Assembly (NCBI GenBank): GCA_963701675.1 | Contig: OY969623.1 | Span: 2,852,001 to 2,916,000 of the forward strand | Length of the DNA: 64,000 bases | DNA from: G963701675 sp963701675 | GTDB lineage: Bacteria > Planctomycetota > Planctomycetia > Gemmatales > Gemmataceae | Direction of reading: 5' to 3' | Shown here: piece after piece, positions 19,401-29,651 of the stretch | How the letters are laid out: each line of letters begins with the position of its first letter | Numbering within the stretch: position 1 is the stretch's first letter | Notes under the pieces: generated by a model | Told to the model about the DNA's origin: nothing | What the model saw: only the letters and a program-made list of their open reading frames with translations | The model's database searches: none | Translations under genes and position numbers: made by a program

Positions 19401-19634
19401 TCAATTAAGCGACGGCTCCAGGAATCGAAACACGCCGCCGTGAAGCGTTACCTCACGGACTTCTCCGCTGGGGTCGAATATGATCTTGTTGACCGCTCCG
19501 CACGTTGGGCACGGAACGTTAACGGTCGCATCGGGACGACTAATAAGCCCGTCACCCTTACACCTTACGGTCACTTTGACCATGTGCTCACACGCGCAAC
19601 AATGGAAATCAAGGATCACTTTGAGCTCCAACAT
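19401..19634 (-). CDS. small zinc-ribbon-like protein between rpsL and rpsG
   Basis: A 77-residue protein of unknown function. Cysteines in FHCCACEH (about 11-17) and VPCPTCGA (about 41-48) suggest one zinc site; the rest is predicted beta-strand with a phenylalanine-rich end. The start at 19634 (MLELKV) is chosen because upstream residues in the frame overlap rpsL in another frame. Its 34-bp gap to rpsL and place inside a ribosomal operon suggest a role linked to ribosome assembly or translation, but nothing in the sequence proves it. Confidence 0.65.
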   Translation of the reverse strand: MLELKVILDFHCCACEHMVKVTVRCKGDGLISRPDATVNVPCPTCGAVNKIIFDPSGEVREVTLHGGVFRFLEPSLN

Positions 19635-19668
19635 GGAGTGCTGTCCTTTTTGAGGAATGAAGCTGCCG

Positions 19669-20043
19669 TTAAGCGCCTTCACGTTTGGCGCCGTACTTGG
19701 AGCGCGCCTGTTTCCGATCAGAGACGCCCTGCGAATCCAACACACCGCGAACGATGTGGTAACGAACTCCAGGCAGGTCGCGCACACGTCCGCCGCGGAC
19801 CAGCACAATCGAGTGTTCTTGCAGGTTATGACCCTCGCCGGGAATATACGCAGTCACTTCCACTCCGTTTGAGAGCCGGACGCGAGCGACCTTGCGCAAA
19901 GCGGAGTTCGGCTTCTTTGGGGTCATCGTTTTTACCTGCAAGCAGACCCCTCGTTTCTGCGGGCAGCCATGGAGTGCCGGGTGCTTCGGCTTGCGGTACT
20001 GCTGGCGACGCGGCTTTCGCACCAGCTGATTGATAGTCGGCAT
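19669..20043 (-). CDS. rpsL: 30S ribosomal protein S12
   Basis: A 124-residue decoding-centre protein. MPTINQLVRKPR at the start, TMTPKKPNSALRKVARV around residue 40-55 and the PGVRYHIVRG loop are all standard. The lysines at the classic streptomycin positions (KKPN and the later GGRVKD-like loop, here GGRVRD) are K and R respectively; the latter K-to-R difference is common in some phyla and its drug effect is unknown here. Complete, 91 bp downstream of rpoC. Confidence 0.97.
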   Translation of the reverse strand: MPTINQLVRKPRRQQYRKPKHPALHGCPQKRGVCLQVKTMTPKKPNSALRKVARVRLSNGVEVTAYIPGEGHNLQEHSIVLVRGGRVRDLPGVRYHIVRGVLDSQGVSDRKQARSKYGAKREGA

Positions 20044-20133
20044 TCCAAGCTCCTCATTCGGCGCGTCCTGAACCGAAGAACGCGCTCATGGCAAAACGTT
20101 TACGCTATGCAGCCAAGCCGGTTGGGTCAAGCC

Positions 20134-23100
20134 TCATTCCGCTGAACCCGACTCCACCAGTTGTTCATCGGCCGCGAGTGCCTCACCAAATGTCACGCCT
20201 TCGGGCAGATTGATCTTTACTTCGGCCTCTTGATGGGTGTGGAAGCCTGTGCCCGCCGGCACCAAGTGCCCCAGAATGACGTTTTCTTTGAGGCCCACCA
20301 GGTAATCAACTTTGCCGGCGAGAGCCGCCTCGGTCAATACCTTTGTCGTTTCCTGGAAACTTGCGGCCGAGATAAAACTGTCGGACTGCACGGCCGCCTT
20401 GGTGATGCCAAGGAGTTGCGTGCTGCATGTCGCCGGCGTCGGCGGAACGTGGGAGGGCGGCTTACGGTCCGCATCTTCAAGCCGAGTACGCTCTTCGTCA
20501 TATGCGTCCTTGCTCACGATCTTGGCAGCGTCGAACTTCGAATCCGCCGGCTCCTTGATCTTGACGCATTCCTTCATCCGCTCGTTGACCTCGCGGAACG
20601 CAAACTTGTCGATGACCGAGCCCGGGAGTAACCCGGTGTCGCCCATGGTTTCGACTTTGACCTTGCGAAGCATTTGAGCGACGATGATCTCGATGTGTTT
20701 GTCATCGATGTCCACGCGCTGGCTTCGATAAACCGACTGAACTTCTCGCACGAGGTAATTCTGCACGGCGTCAACGCCGCTGATGCGCAAAATGTCGTGC
20801 GGCACAAGCGGCCCGTCCACGAGCGGATCACCTTCCTTCACATAGTCGTTGGTGTGCACGCGCAAATGCTTGCCGTGCGGAACCAGATGTTCCTTCTCGG
20901 TGCCGATCGGTTTTTCCTGATCGTCAACCGGTTGGACCATGATCGACCGTTTACCGCGGCGCTTTTCACCGAGGCGGACAACGCCGGCGACCTCGGCCAT
21001 CACGGCCGGTTCGCGCGGACGGCGTGCCTCGAAGATTTCGGTGACGCGCGGCAAACCGCCGGTGATATCCTGCGTTCCGCTCACCTCGCGCGGCGTCTTG
21101 GCGAGCAAGCTGCCGGCCGACACGGTTTGGCCTTCGCGCACCTCCAAGTGGGCTTTCTCCGGTACATAGTAAAACGCAAGGCTCTGACCGTGCTCGTCCT
21201 CGATCACGATTTGCGGGTGCAAATCACCCTTGTGTTCGGCGATGACCCAACGCTCCGTACCACTCATGTCGCGTTCTTTGCGGAGCGTTTCGCCTTCAAC
21301 GATTTCGTCGAAACGGACTCGACCTCCGACTTCCGCAATGATCGGAATCATGTGCGGATCCCATTTCACGACAACCTGGCCCGGTTGAATCGTTTGGCCT
21401 TCTTCCACCAATAGCAGCGACCCGTTGGGCACCGCGAAAGTTTCCAAGACGCGGTCCTTGGGTCCCATGACCATCAGTTCGCCGTTGCGTGCCAGCGCGA
21501 CACGTTCGCCACGATTATTCATGACGGCAGTCACGCGTTCGAACTTGGCGGTACCTTGCTTTCGTGCTTTCAGTTCGCTTTCTTCCACTACGCGCCGTGC
21601 GGTGCCACCGATGTGGAACGTGCGCATCGTGAGCTGGGTCCCGGGTTCGCCGATGGATTGTGCCGCAATAATGCCGACGGCCATTCCTTCTTCGACGAGT
21701 GTTCCGGTGGCGAGGTCCATGCCGTAACAAAGGCGACACACGCCGAGGGCGGCTTGACACGTCATCGGGCTCCGCACCAGAATCTTGTCGACGCCGAGGT
21801 GTTCGATCTTCCGAGCCATCTCCCAGCTGATCATCTCGTTTTCACGAACGATGACCTCGCCGGTGATGGTGGTGATAGTGTTGCGAGCGACGCGGCCACG
21901 AATCGATTCGGCCAAAGAGCGTTCGATTTCCTCGCCTTTGTACACGACACCCTTTGAAATGCCCTGAGTCGAGCCGCAGTCGTACATCGTGATGACGACA
22001 TTCTGGGCCACGTCCGCGAGTTTGCGCGTCAAGTAACCGGAGTCGGCCGTCTTAAGCGCCGTATCCGCCAGTCCTTTGCGCGCCCGTGTGTCGAACTGAA
22101 GTATTCCAGTACCGACAAACCTTCACGGAAGTTGGCCTTGATCGGCGTTTCAATGATCTGGCCCGACGGCTTGGCCATAAGTCCGCGCATTCCGGCGAGC
22201 TGTCGAATCTGTTCGACGCCGCCGCGTGCACCGGAGTGGGCCATCAGATAGATCGGGTTCAGGTACGATCTGCCTTCGCGGATGTCGTTGGCCAGGTCAT
22301 GCATCATCTGCTTCGTGATTTCATCGCGCGCGTGCGTCCAAAGGTCGATGACTTTGTTGTAGCGCTCGCCTTCGGTGATGATGCCACGTTGATACTGCTT
22401 CTGAAAGACCTCGACTTCCTTTTCGGTCTTCTTGATCACTTGTTCCTTGTTTTCCGGAGTTCGCAAATCGTCGGTGGCGAAACTCAGTCCGCTCCGGGTC
22501 GATTCACGGAAACCAAGCTCCTTCATCCGGTCCAATAGATCGATGGTTTCGCGTCGCCCAAGGACCTGGTAGCAATCGGCGATGATTCGGCTCAGGTACT
22601 TACCGGAAAGCGCCAAATCGTAAAACGCCATCTTCGGTTTGAGGATGTCGTTGAATAGGACGCGCCCCACGGTGGTGGACACCAACCCATTTGGCTTACG
22701 CGGGGCATCGTCGACGCGAACCTTATCCTTGTCGTAGCGAACTTCGGTGACAACTCGTTTTTCAATTGGCAGCCGCACGTGGATTCGTGCGTGGACACCG
22801 ATCTTCTTCTCCGAGAATGCCAGAAACACCTCGCCGGGGCTGGCGAAGACCATTCCTTCGCCGGCCTCACCGCTTTCTCCCGGTTCGCCTCGAGTCGCGG
22901 TCAGGTAGTAGCAACCCATGACGATGTCTTGGCTCGGGCTGATGATCGGCTGGCCATTGGCCGGACTGAAGATGTTGTTCGTCGACATCATCAGCACCGT
23001 CGCTTCAACCTGCGCTTCGATTGACAGTGGCAGGTGCACGGCCATCTGGTCGCCGTCAAAGTCGGCGTTAAAGCCCTTGCAGACGAGGGGGTGAATGCGG

Positions 23101-24452
23101 ATCGCATTTCCTTCGATCAACACCGGCTCGAACGCCTGAATACCCATGCGGTGCAAGGTCGGAGCGCGATTGAGCAGGACCGGGTGATTCTTGATTACCT
23201 CTTCGAGGATGTCCCATACTTCGTCGGCCTTGCGCTCGAGCATTTTCTTCGCGCTTTTGATTGTGTCGGCGTGGCCAAGCTCTTTCAGGCGGCGGATGAT
23301 GAAAGGCTGGAACAACTCGAGCGCGATCTTCTTCGGCAAGCCGCATTGATGCAGTTTGAGCTCCGGGCCAACGACAATCACGGAACGGGCAGAATAATCA
23401 ACGCGCTTGCCGAGTAAGTTCTCGCGGAATCGGCCTTGCTTACCCTTGATCATGTCGGTGAGCGACTTGAGCGGCCGATTCGACGAGCCGAGTACGGGGC
23501 GTTTGCAGCGATTGTTGTCGAAGAGTGCATCGACCGATTGCTGCAACATGCGTTTTTCGTTGCGGATAATCACTTCGGGCGCATTGAGATCGACGAGCTT
23601 CTTCAAGCGGTTGTTGCGGTTAATAATGCGTCGATAAAGGTCATTCAGGTCGCTCGTGGCGAAGTTGCCGCTATCCAGCAGAACCAAGGGCCGCAGGTCC
23701 GGCGGAATCACCGGAACGCATTCCAGCACCATCCACTCCGGCTTGTTCGAGCTGTCACGCAGTGCCTCGACGACCTTTAGCCGCTTCGTAAGGTCGCGCT
23801 GTTTCTGCCGCGACGGTTTTTCCTTCTTCGACAGCGTCATTAAGTCGTCGCGAAGCTGTTTCGAAAGATCAACCAGGTTCAACTTCTCAAGGAGCTTCTT
23901 AACCGCTTCTGCTCCCATGTCGGCCTCAAACGTGGCGCCGTATTGTTCGCGCGCCTTGCGGAAGTCGTCTTCCGTTAAGAGCTGCCGCTCTTTGAGCGGG
24001 GTTTCACCGGGTTCGACGACGACGTAATCCTGGAAATAGATGATCTTCTCTAGGCTTGTGGTCTTCATCTCGAGCAGCGTACCCAGGCGACTTGGCATCG
24101 CCTTGAAGAACCAAATATGTACCACCGGAGCGGCGAGCTCGATATGTCCCATGCGCTTTCGACGGACGCGGCTATGGGTTACCTTTACGCCGCAGCGGTC
24201 ACAGATCATGCCCTTGTATTTCATGCCCCGGTATTTGCCGCAGGCGCATTCCCAATCCTTCTCCGGCCCGAAGATGCGTTCGCAAAACAATCCGTCCTTT
24301 TCCGGTCGGTACGTACGATAATTGATGGTCTCTGGTTTCTTGACTTCACCGAATGACCAACTTCGAATGTCGTGGGGGCTCGCCAGGCTGATTCGCACGG
24401 CCCCGTAGTCATTGATGCGATCGTAATTGGTTTCGCCAGTGCTCACGTTCAC
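20134..24452 (-). CDS. rpoC: RNA polymerase beta' subunit, one frameshift
   Basis: The catalytic subunit of RNA polymerase, about 1,438 residues if read through. The active-site NADFDGDQMAVHLPLS is in the first part, the N-terminal zinc site CACGKYRGMKYKGMICDRCG near residue 70, and the second zinc site (CQAALGVCRLCYG) in the second part. The frame breaks at about 22078-22086. The first frame ends soon after FSSTHG, while the second frame already encodes the conserved continuation (ARKGLADTALKTADSGYLTRK) upstream of its TTG. Restoring GGGG where GGG is read joins them. I therefore treat it as one gene, not a natural two-subunit split. It follows rpoB by 72 bp. Confidence 0.95.
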
Positions 24453-24524
24453 CCTCCATCTAGTTTCAGATTCGCAACGGCGCCAAAACGCGCTGTCGTT
24501 CGTCCGAAGTTGGGGTTACACCTG

Positions 24525-27500
24525 CTAGATTCGTTTTTTCTCGAGCTGCATGTTGAGCCCGAGCCCGCGTATTTCATTCGTCAAGACGTCGAAGCTCGCG
24601 GGAGTGCCCGCTTCAAGCGTGTTTTCACCCTTCACCATCGACTCATAGATCTTGGTGCGGCCTTCAACGTCATCCGACTTGACCGTAAGGAGTTCCTGCA
24701 AAACGTAGGCGGCGCCGTAGGCTTCCAAAGCCCACACTTCCATTTCGCCGAAGCGTTGGCCGCCGAATCGGGCCTTGCCGCCGAGCGGCTGTTGCGTGAT
24801 CAGCGAATAGGGGCCCGTCGCCCGCGCGTGGACTTTGTCATCGACCAGGTGGTGCAGTTTCATCATGTAGATGAAGCCCACCGTCACCGGCTGTTCGAAA
24901 CGATCTCCGGTCCGGCCGTCATAAAGGAATGACTTGCCACTTTCGGGGATACCCGCTTCTTTGAGGCACTTCCGAATTTCCTCTTCGCTGGCGCCGTCGA
25001 ACACCGGCGTGATCGACTTGAAGCCAAGCTTCGCGGCAGCCCACCCAAGGTGAGTCTCCAGAATTTGGCCTACGTTCATACGGCTCGGCACGCCAAGCGG
25101 GTTGAGAAGAATGTCGACCGGAGTGCCGTCGGCCAGATGCGGCATGTCCTCTTCGGGCAGAATCTTGGAGATGACACCCTTGTTTCCGTGCCGGCCGGCC
25201 ATCTTGTCGCCGACGGAGATTTGCCGCTTGGTAGCGACGTACACCTTGACCATTTGCTGCACACCGCTGGGCAGCTCGTCGCCGCGCTTGAGCGAGTTCA
25301 GTTGACGTTCCTTTTCGTCGGCGAGAAAGACGATCTGTTCGTGATGCCGTTCGTACAACTCTTCAGATTGCTTAAGCCGTTCAGGGCTGCGAATGTCATA
25401 ATCGTCGAGGCGGAAGGCGACCGCTTGTTCGACGATCGACTTGTCGTCCTTTTCGCCGCCGAGCACCTTGCCCGTCGCGGGGTCCTTCAACTCGCGTTTA
25501 TCCAGGACCTCGAGGATGCCGGAGAGCAGCGTGCGAAACTGATCGGCGATTTGTTTGTTGAACGCATTCTCGACCTTCCTATGCTCCTTGTCGAATTCCT
25601 TTCGTTCATCCTCGGTCATGCTGGCACGACGGCTGAATCGCTGCGTGCCGATTACAATGCCTTCGACTCCGGACGGGACATCCAAACTGTCATTCTTCAC
25701 GTCTTCGCCGGCGCGTCCGAAGATCGCGTGTAGGAGTTTTTCTTCGGGCGTAAGTTCGCTCTTGCTCTTCGGCGAGACCTTGCCAACGAGAATGTCGCCC
25801 GGTGAGACAAAGGTGCCGACGCGAACGATGCCATGTTCATCGAGATTGGAAAGCGCCTTCGGGGAGACGTTGGGAATGTCGCGCGTGAACTCTTCCTTAC
25901 CGAGTTTAGTTTCGCGAATCTCTATCTCGAATTCCTCGATGTGGATCGAGGTATAGGTATCATCCTTGACCAGTTTTTCGCTGATGATGATGGCGTCTTC
26001 GAAGTTGTAACCATCCCAAGCCATGAACGCGACCAGGACATTTCGGCCCAACGACAGCTCACCTTCACGGGTGGCAGCGCCATCGGCAATGATCTGACCC
26101 TTCTTGACGCGCTGACCCATCCGAACGATAGGTTTCTGGTTGAGACAAGTTCGTTCGTTCAGGCCCACGAACTTTCTCAGTTTGTATTCCCGGTCATCGA
26201 TCTTGATCCGCTCGGCATCGACGTAGGTCACGGGGCCGCTTTTTTCGGCACGCACAACCATGCCGCTGTTCATGGCCACGTCTTTTTCAAGCCCGGTTGC
26301 AACGATCGGAGGCTCGGTAACCAAGAGCGGAACCGCTTGCCGCTGCATGTTGGAACCCATAAGAGCGCGATTGGCATCGTCGTGTTCCAGGAATGGGATC
26401 AGCCCCGCCGAAACGCCGACCATCTGCTTAGGCGAGATATCGATAAACTGCACTTGCTCAGCGCCGATGTAGCCGAAGTCTCCGCCGTACCGAGCAATGA
26501 CACGGTCTTGCGTGACCTTACTGCCGTCCGTGGGCGCGTCGGCAGGAGCGAGATGCACAAGCGATTCCTCATCCGCACGAAGCCACTCAACCTGATCCGT
26601 CAGTTTGCGTTTGTTGACCTTGCGGTATGGCGTGATCAGAAATCCGTAGTCATCGACACCGGCGTAGATCGACAGGCTGGAGATCAGCCCGATGTTCGTG
26701 CCTTCCGGGGTCTCGATGGGGCAGATGCGGCCGTAGTGCGATATGTGGACGTCACGGACTTCGAAGCCCGCGCGTTTGCGGTTCAGACCGCCCGGTCCGA
26801 GCGCGCTCAGCCGCCGTTCGTGCGTCAATTGGGCGAGCGGATTCGTTTGATCCACCACCTGGCTAAGTTCGCCGCGGCCAAAGAAGTACTCGATCGCAGC
26901 GGACACGCTCTTCGGATTGATAAGCGTACGCGGCGTCATGTCGGCTTGTTCGCGAATGCTCATTCGCTCTTGGACCGTTCGGCGAAGCTTGAGAAAGCCC
27001 TTACGAAGCTCGTCGGTGGCCAGTTCGTCGATTGTTCGCAAGCGCCGATTTCCCAAGTGATCGATGTCGTCCACGTGGCCTTCGCCGGCGCGAAGCTGCA
27101 GCAGGTAGCGGATCGCGTTCAAGTAGTCGAGCGCCCGCAAGGTCATTTCCGATTCCGGAATATCCTGATTGAACTTGCGATTGATGCGGAATCGGCCGAC
27201 GCGACCCAGCCGATAGCGATTCGGATCTTGAAACTTCTCACGGAACAACTCCAAGGCTTTCTCGAGTTGGGGAGGATTGCCTGGCCGCAATCGTTGGTAA
27301 ATCTTGAGCAGCGCTTCCTCGTGGGTTGCAGTCGGGTCTTCTTTCAATGAGGTGAGGATTAGTGGATCTCGGAATCGGCCAAGTATGGTGAGCTCCTTCA
27401 ACGAGCTAGCATAGGCTTTGTCGACATGTTCCTTGGTCAACGTCTCGCCGCTTTCGACATAGACTTCTCCCGTTTCCGGATCGATAACGTCGCCGACAAC

Positions 27501-28220
27501 GATGGCGGCTTCCAGTCGCGCTCGATTCGCGGGGGTGAGGCGCACATCTTCTGTGGGATAAAACGCCTTCAGTATGTCAGCATCGGTGGAGTACTCCGGG
27601 TCCATCGCCCGGAGCAGTGTCATCGCGGAGAACTTTCCGGACTGATCAATGCGCACGCCGAGTGTGTCTTTCTTCGTAACGTTGATTTCAATCCAGCTGC
27701 CACGCTCGGGAATGATCCGACACGAATGGAGCTTTCGTTCGCTTGCTTCGGTTTCGACGACGAAATCGACGCCCGGCGAGCGATGGAGCTGACTGACGAC
27801 AACTCGTTCGGCGCCATTGATGATAAACTCGCCGCCGCCGATCATGATCGGCATGTCGCCCAGGTACACTTCCTCTTCGACCGGTTGATCCTTGTTGAGT
27901 CGGAGCCAGACTCGAAACGGTCGACCGTAGGTTAGTCGAAGCTGCCGGCACTCATCGGGACCGTAGCGCGGCTTGCCCAGTTCGAACCTGATGTAATCCA
28001 GGCTGATGGTTTTGTCGTAGCTCTCGATCGGGAAGATCTCGCGCAGCACGCCTTCCAGACCGGTTGCGCTGCGGCGTTCCGGCACCACGTCCAGTTGGAG
28101 GAAACGATCATACGATCGCGTCTGGACATCGGTTAGATTCGGCACTTCGACCGCGTCGCCGAAGCGGCCGAAATTGCGAACCTTTTGTGGGGTAATGGTA
28201 CGTACAGCCGATACTGGCAT
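24525..28220 (-). CDS. rpoB: RNA polymerase beta subunit
   Basis: A 1,231-residue complete RNA polymerase subunit. The rifampicin region reads GELSQVVDQTNPLAQLTHER; aspartate, histidine and the later serine that most often mutate to resistance are conserved, while the usual Phe-Met after LSQ is Val-Val. PIETPEGTNIGLI and the C-terminal GGKARFGGQRFGEMEVWALE are standard. The gene follows rplL after an unusually long 411-bp spacer. Confidence 0.97.
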   Translation of the reverse strand: MPVSAVRTITPQKVRNFGRFGDAVEVPNLTDVQTRSYDRFLQLDVVPERRSATGLEGVLREIFPIESYDKTISLDYIRFELGKPRYGPDECRQLRLTYGRPFRVWLRLNKDQPVEEEVYLGDMPIMIGGGEFIINGAERVVVSQLHRSPGVDFVVETEASERKLHSCRIIPERGSWIEINVTKKDTLGVRIDQSGKFSAMTLLRAMDPEYSTDADILKAFYPTEDVRLTPANRARLEAAIVVGDVIDPETGEVYVESGETLTKEHVDKAYASSLKELTILGRFRDPLILTSLKEDPTATHEEALLKIYQRLRPGNPPQLEKALELFREKFQDPNRYRLGRVGRFRINRKFNQDIPESEMTLRALDYLNAIRYLLQLRAGEGHVDDIDHLGNRRLRTIDELATDELRKGFLKLRRTVQERMSIREQADMTPRTLINPKSVSAAIEYFFGRGELSQVVDQTNPLAQLTHERRLSALGPGGLNRKRAGFEVRDVHISHYGRICPIETPEGTNIGLISSLSIYAGVDDYGFLITPYRKVNKRKLTDQVEWLRADEESLVHLAPADAPTDGSKVTQDRVIARYGGDFGYIGAEQVQFIDISPKQMVGVSAGLIPFLEHDDANRALMGSNMQRQAVPLLVTEPPIVATGLEKDVAMNSGMVVRAEKSGPVTYVDAERIKIDDREYKLRKFVGLNERTCLNQKPIVRMGQRVKKGQIIADGAATREGELSLGRNVLVAFMAWDGYNFEDAIIISEKLVKDDTYTSIHIEEFEIEIRETKLGKEEFTRDIPNVSPKALSNLDEHGIVRVGTFVSPGDILVGKVSPKSKSELTPEEKLLHAIFGRAGEDVKNDSLDVPSGVEGIVIGTQRFSRRASMTEDERKEFDKEHRKVENAFNKQIADQFRTLLSGILEVLDKRELKDPATGKVLGGEKDDKSIVEQAVAFRLDDYDIRSPERLKQSEELYERHHEQIVFLADEKERQLNSLKRGDELPSGVQQMVKVYVATKRQISVGDKMAGRHGNKGVISKILPEEDMPHLADGTPVDILLNPLGVPSRMNVGQILETHLGWAAAKLGFKSITPVFDGASEEEIRKCLKEAGIPESGKSFLYDGRTGDRFEQPVTVGFIYMMKLHHLVDDKVHARATGPYSLITQQPLGGKARFGGQRFGEMEVWALEAYGAAYVLQELLTVKSDDVEGRTKIYESMVKGENTLEAGTPASFDVLTNEIRGLGLNMQLEKKRI

Positions 28221-28631
28221 CGTTCAAATACCTCCCCGAGAATAGCACGTCGCCGCGACGAAACTCGGTAAGCTCTGGCCTAAGCTAGCCGCGTTTAGTC
28301 CGCTGGCGCACGGGTGCAAATCGATGGGATGTTGATGAATTTCTTCTCTGTGTAAAACCGCCGCCTGTCCGATACTGGCGTCTGTCGGGAGCGCCTCCGT
28401 GATAACAGCGCCGTGGATCTGACGCTGTCGCTGGTTGTCGCTAGCGATAAAGAGACAGACGCGTGGCACGTGGACTCCGCCGCCTGAACAACGGAACCGC
28501 AAAATCGGCCTAGCGCGTGGAACCTCCGAATTCACACGCCTGACCGCCGCACCTCGACTCCACAAGGCGTTTCGGACCCTCTGACCCGCACCGCGGCATT
28601 CCGGGTCGAAAGGTCCGCCGTCTCCGGAAAA
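28221..28631 (-). other. rplL-rpoB spacer with nested stems
   Basis: The 411-bp gap inside the operon has no credible gene; one 113-codon frame looks like chance. It contains complementary 9-mers GCGTCTGTC (28378-28386) and GACAGACGC (28454-28462), enclosing a 6-bp stem ACAGCG (28405-28410) / CGCTGT (28423-28428). In E. coli the same spacer holds an attenuator and an RNase III site, so a similar role is plausible but not shown. Confidence 0.4.
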
Positions 28632-29051
28632 TTACTTAATCGAAACCTTCGCGCCGCCGTCTTCCAGTTGTTTCTTGATCTTCTCGGCGTCTTCCTTGGA
28701 GATATTTTCCTTAACTGGCTTGGGTGCGGTCTCTACTAGCTCTTTCGCTTCCTTGAGACCCAAAGCAGTGATTTCGCGCACTACTTTGATCACGTTGATC
28801 TTCTTGGCCGCATCGAATCCATCCAGCATGACGGTGAACTCGGTTTTCTCCGCCGGCTTCTCTGCCGCCGCGGCGCCACCACCGCCACCAGGGCCTGCTG
28901 CGATCATCACACCGCCGCCGGCCGGCTTGATTCCGTGTTTCTCCTCGAGATAATCACCCAGCTCGACGGCCTTCGCGACCGTGAGCGCCACGATCTTGTC
29001 ACCAAGCTCCGTGATTTCAGAAGCCCATTGGCGACCGTTCTCCTCAGCCAT
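28632..29051 (-). CDS. rplL: 50S ribosomal protein L7/L12
   Basis: A 139-residue stalk protein that recruits translation factors. The C-terminal domain with KINVIKVVREITALGLKEAK and DAEKIKKQLEDGGAKVSIK is typical. The hinge is an Ala/Gly-rich stretch (GGGGGAAAAEKPAEK), and the N-terminal dimer domain is recognisable. It lies 72 bp after rplJ. Confidence 0.95.
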   Translation of the reverse strand: MAEENGRQWASEITELGDKIVALTVAKAVELGDYLEEKHGIKPAGGGVMIAAGPGGGGGAAAAEKPAEKTEFTVMLDGFDAAKKINVIKVVREITALGLKEAKELVETAPKPVKENISKEDAEKIKKQLEDGGAKVSIK

Positions 29052-29123
29052 TGACCACTTTCCTTTCTCAAGATGTGCTGCCTGAAGCAGGGCAGCGGCA
29101 TGCGTAATAGCTTGGTTTCGTCC

Positions 29124-29648
29124 CTATGAATTCGTTGTCTGCGTTTCAGCCGGCCTTTCCCCGAGCGTCTTCAATTGCCCTGCGATCCGGCCACCGGCGC
29201 TACGCAACTGGTTGGCGACTCGCCCTGCCGGCGACAGCGCCAACATGACTATCCGGCCCAGCGCCTCGGGCTTGGTGGGCATCAGACGCGCGCGTTCAAA
29301 CGTCAGGACCTGGCCTTCACAGAGCGCAGTCTTGGGTTTGAGTTTGTTGTTTTTCTTAATGAGGCCATCGAGTTCGCGGCTAAGCTCCGCCAGGCTATTC
29401 GCGCCCCATGCGATTAGGGTGGGGCCTTCCCAACATCCGTCGAGCTTTATTCCGAGCTCGGCAAAGACGCGATTCGTCAGGCTGTTTTTTACTATTTGCA
29501 GCCGGATCTTTTTTTTCCTCAGGCTCTGTCGAATTTGATTGTCGACGGTGGCGTTAATGCCGGTAGCGGTAAGCAGCACCATGTCGCGGACGTCTTGAAA
29601 CGTCTGCTTCAGGGCTTCCATTTCCATCTGTTTGATATGCTTGCTCAT
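29124..29648 (-). CDS. rplJ: 50S ribosomal protein L10
   Basis: A 174-residue stalk base protein that anchors L7/L12. It has the expected N-terminal LKQTFQDVRDMVLLTATGIN and KIRLQIVKNSLTNRVFAE segments. It starts three bases after the rplA stop, so translation is probably coupled. No L10-type leader can fit in that gap; autoregulation would have to act elsewhere. Confidence 0.92.
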   Translation of the reverse strand: MSKHIKQMEMEALKQTFQDVRDMVLLTATGINATVDNQIRQSLRKKKIRLQIVKNSLTNRVFAELGIKLDGCWEGPTLIAWGANSLAELSRELDGLIKKNNKLKPKTALCEGQVLTFERARLMPTKPEALGRIVMLALSPAGRVANQLRSAGGRIAGQLKTLGERPAETQTTNS

Positions 29649-29651
29649 TGC

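Noticed and set aside
20134..24452. A natural split of rpoC into two subunits
   Set aside because: Conserved residues continue upstream of the second start and meet the first frame at a GGG run, so one lost base explains it better.
25833..27350. 505-codon open frame on the plus strand inside rpoB
   Set aside because: It is antisense to a fully conserved gene and its sequence shows no domain; long antisense frames are expected at this GC content.
28224..28565. 113-codon frame in the rplL-rpoB spacer
   Set aside because: No conserved features or ribosome site; better explained as structured spacer.
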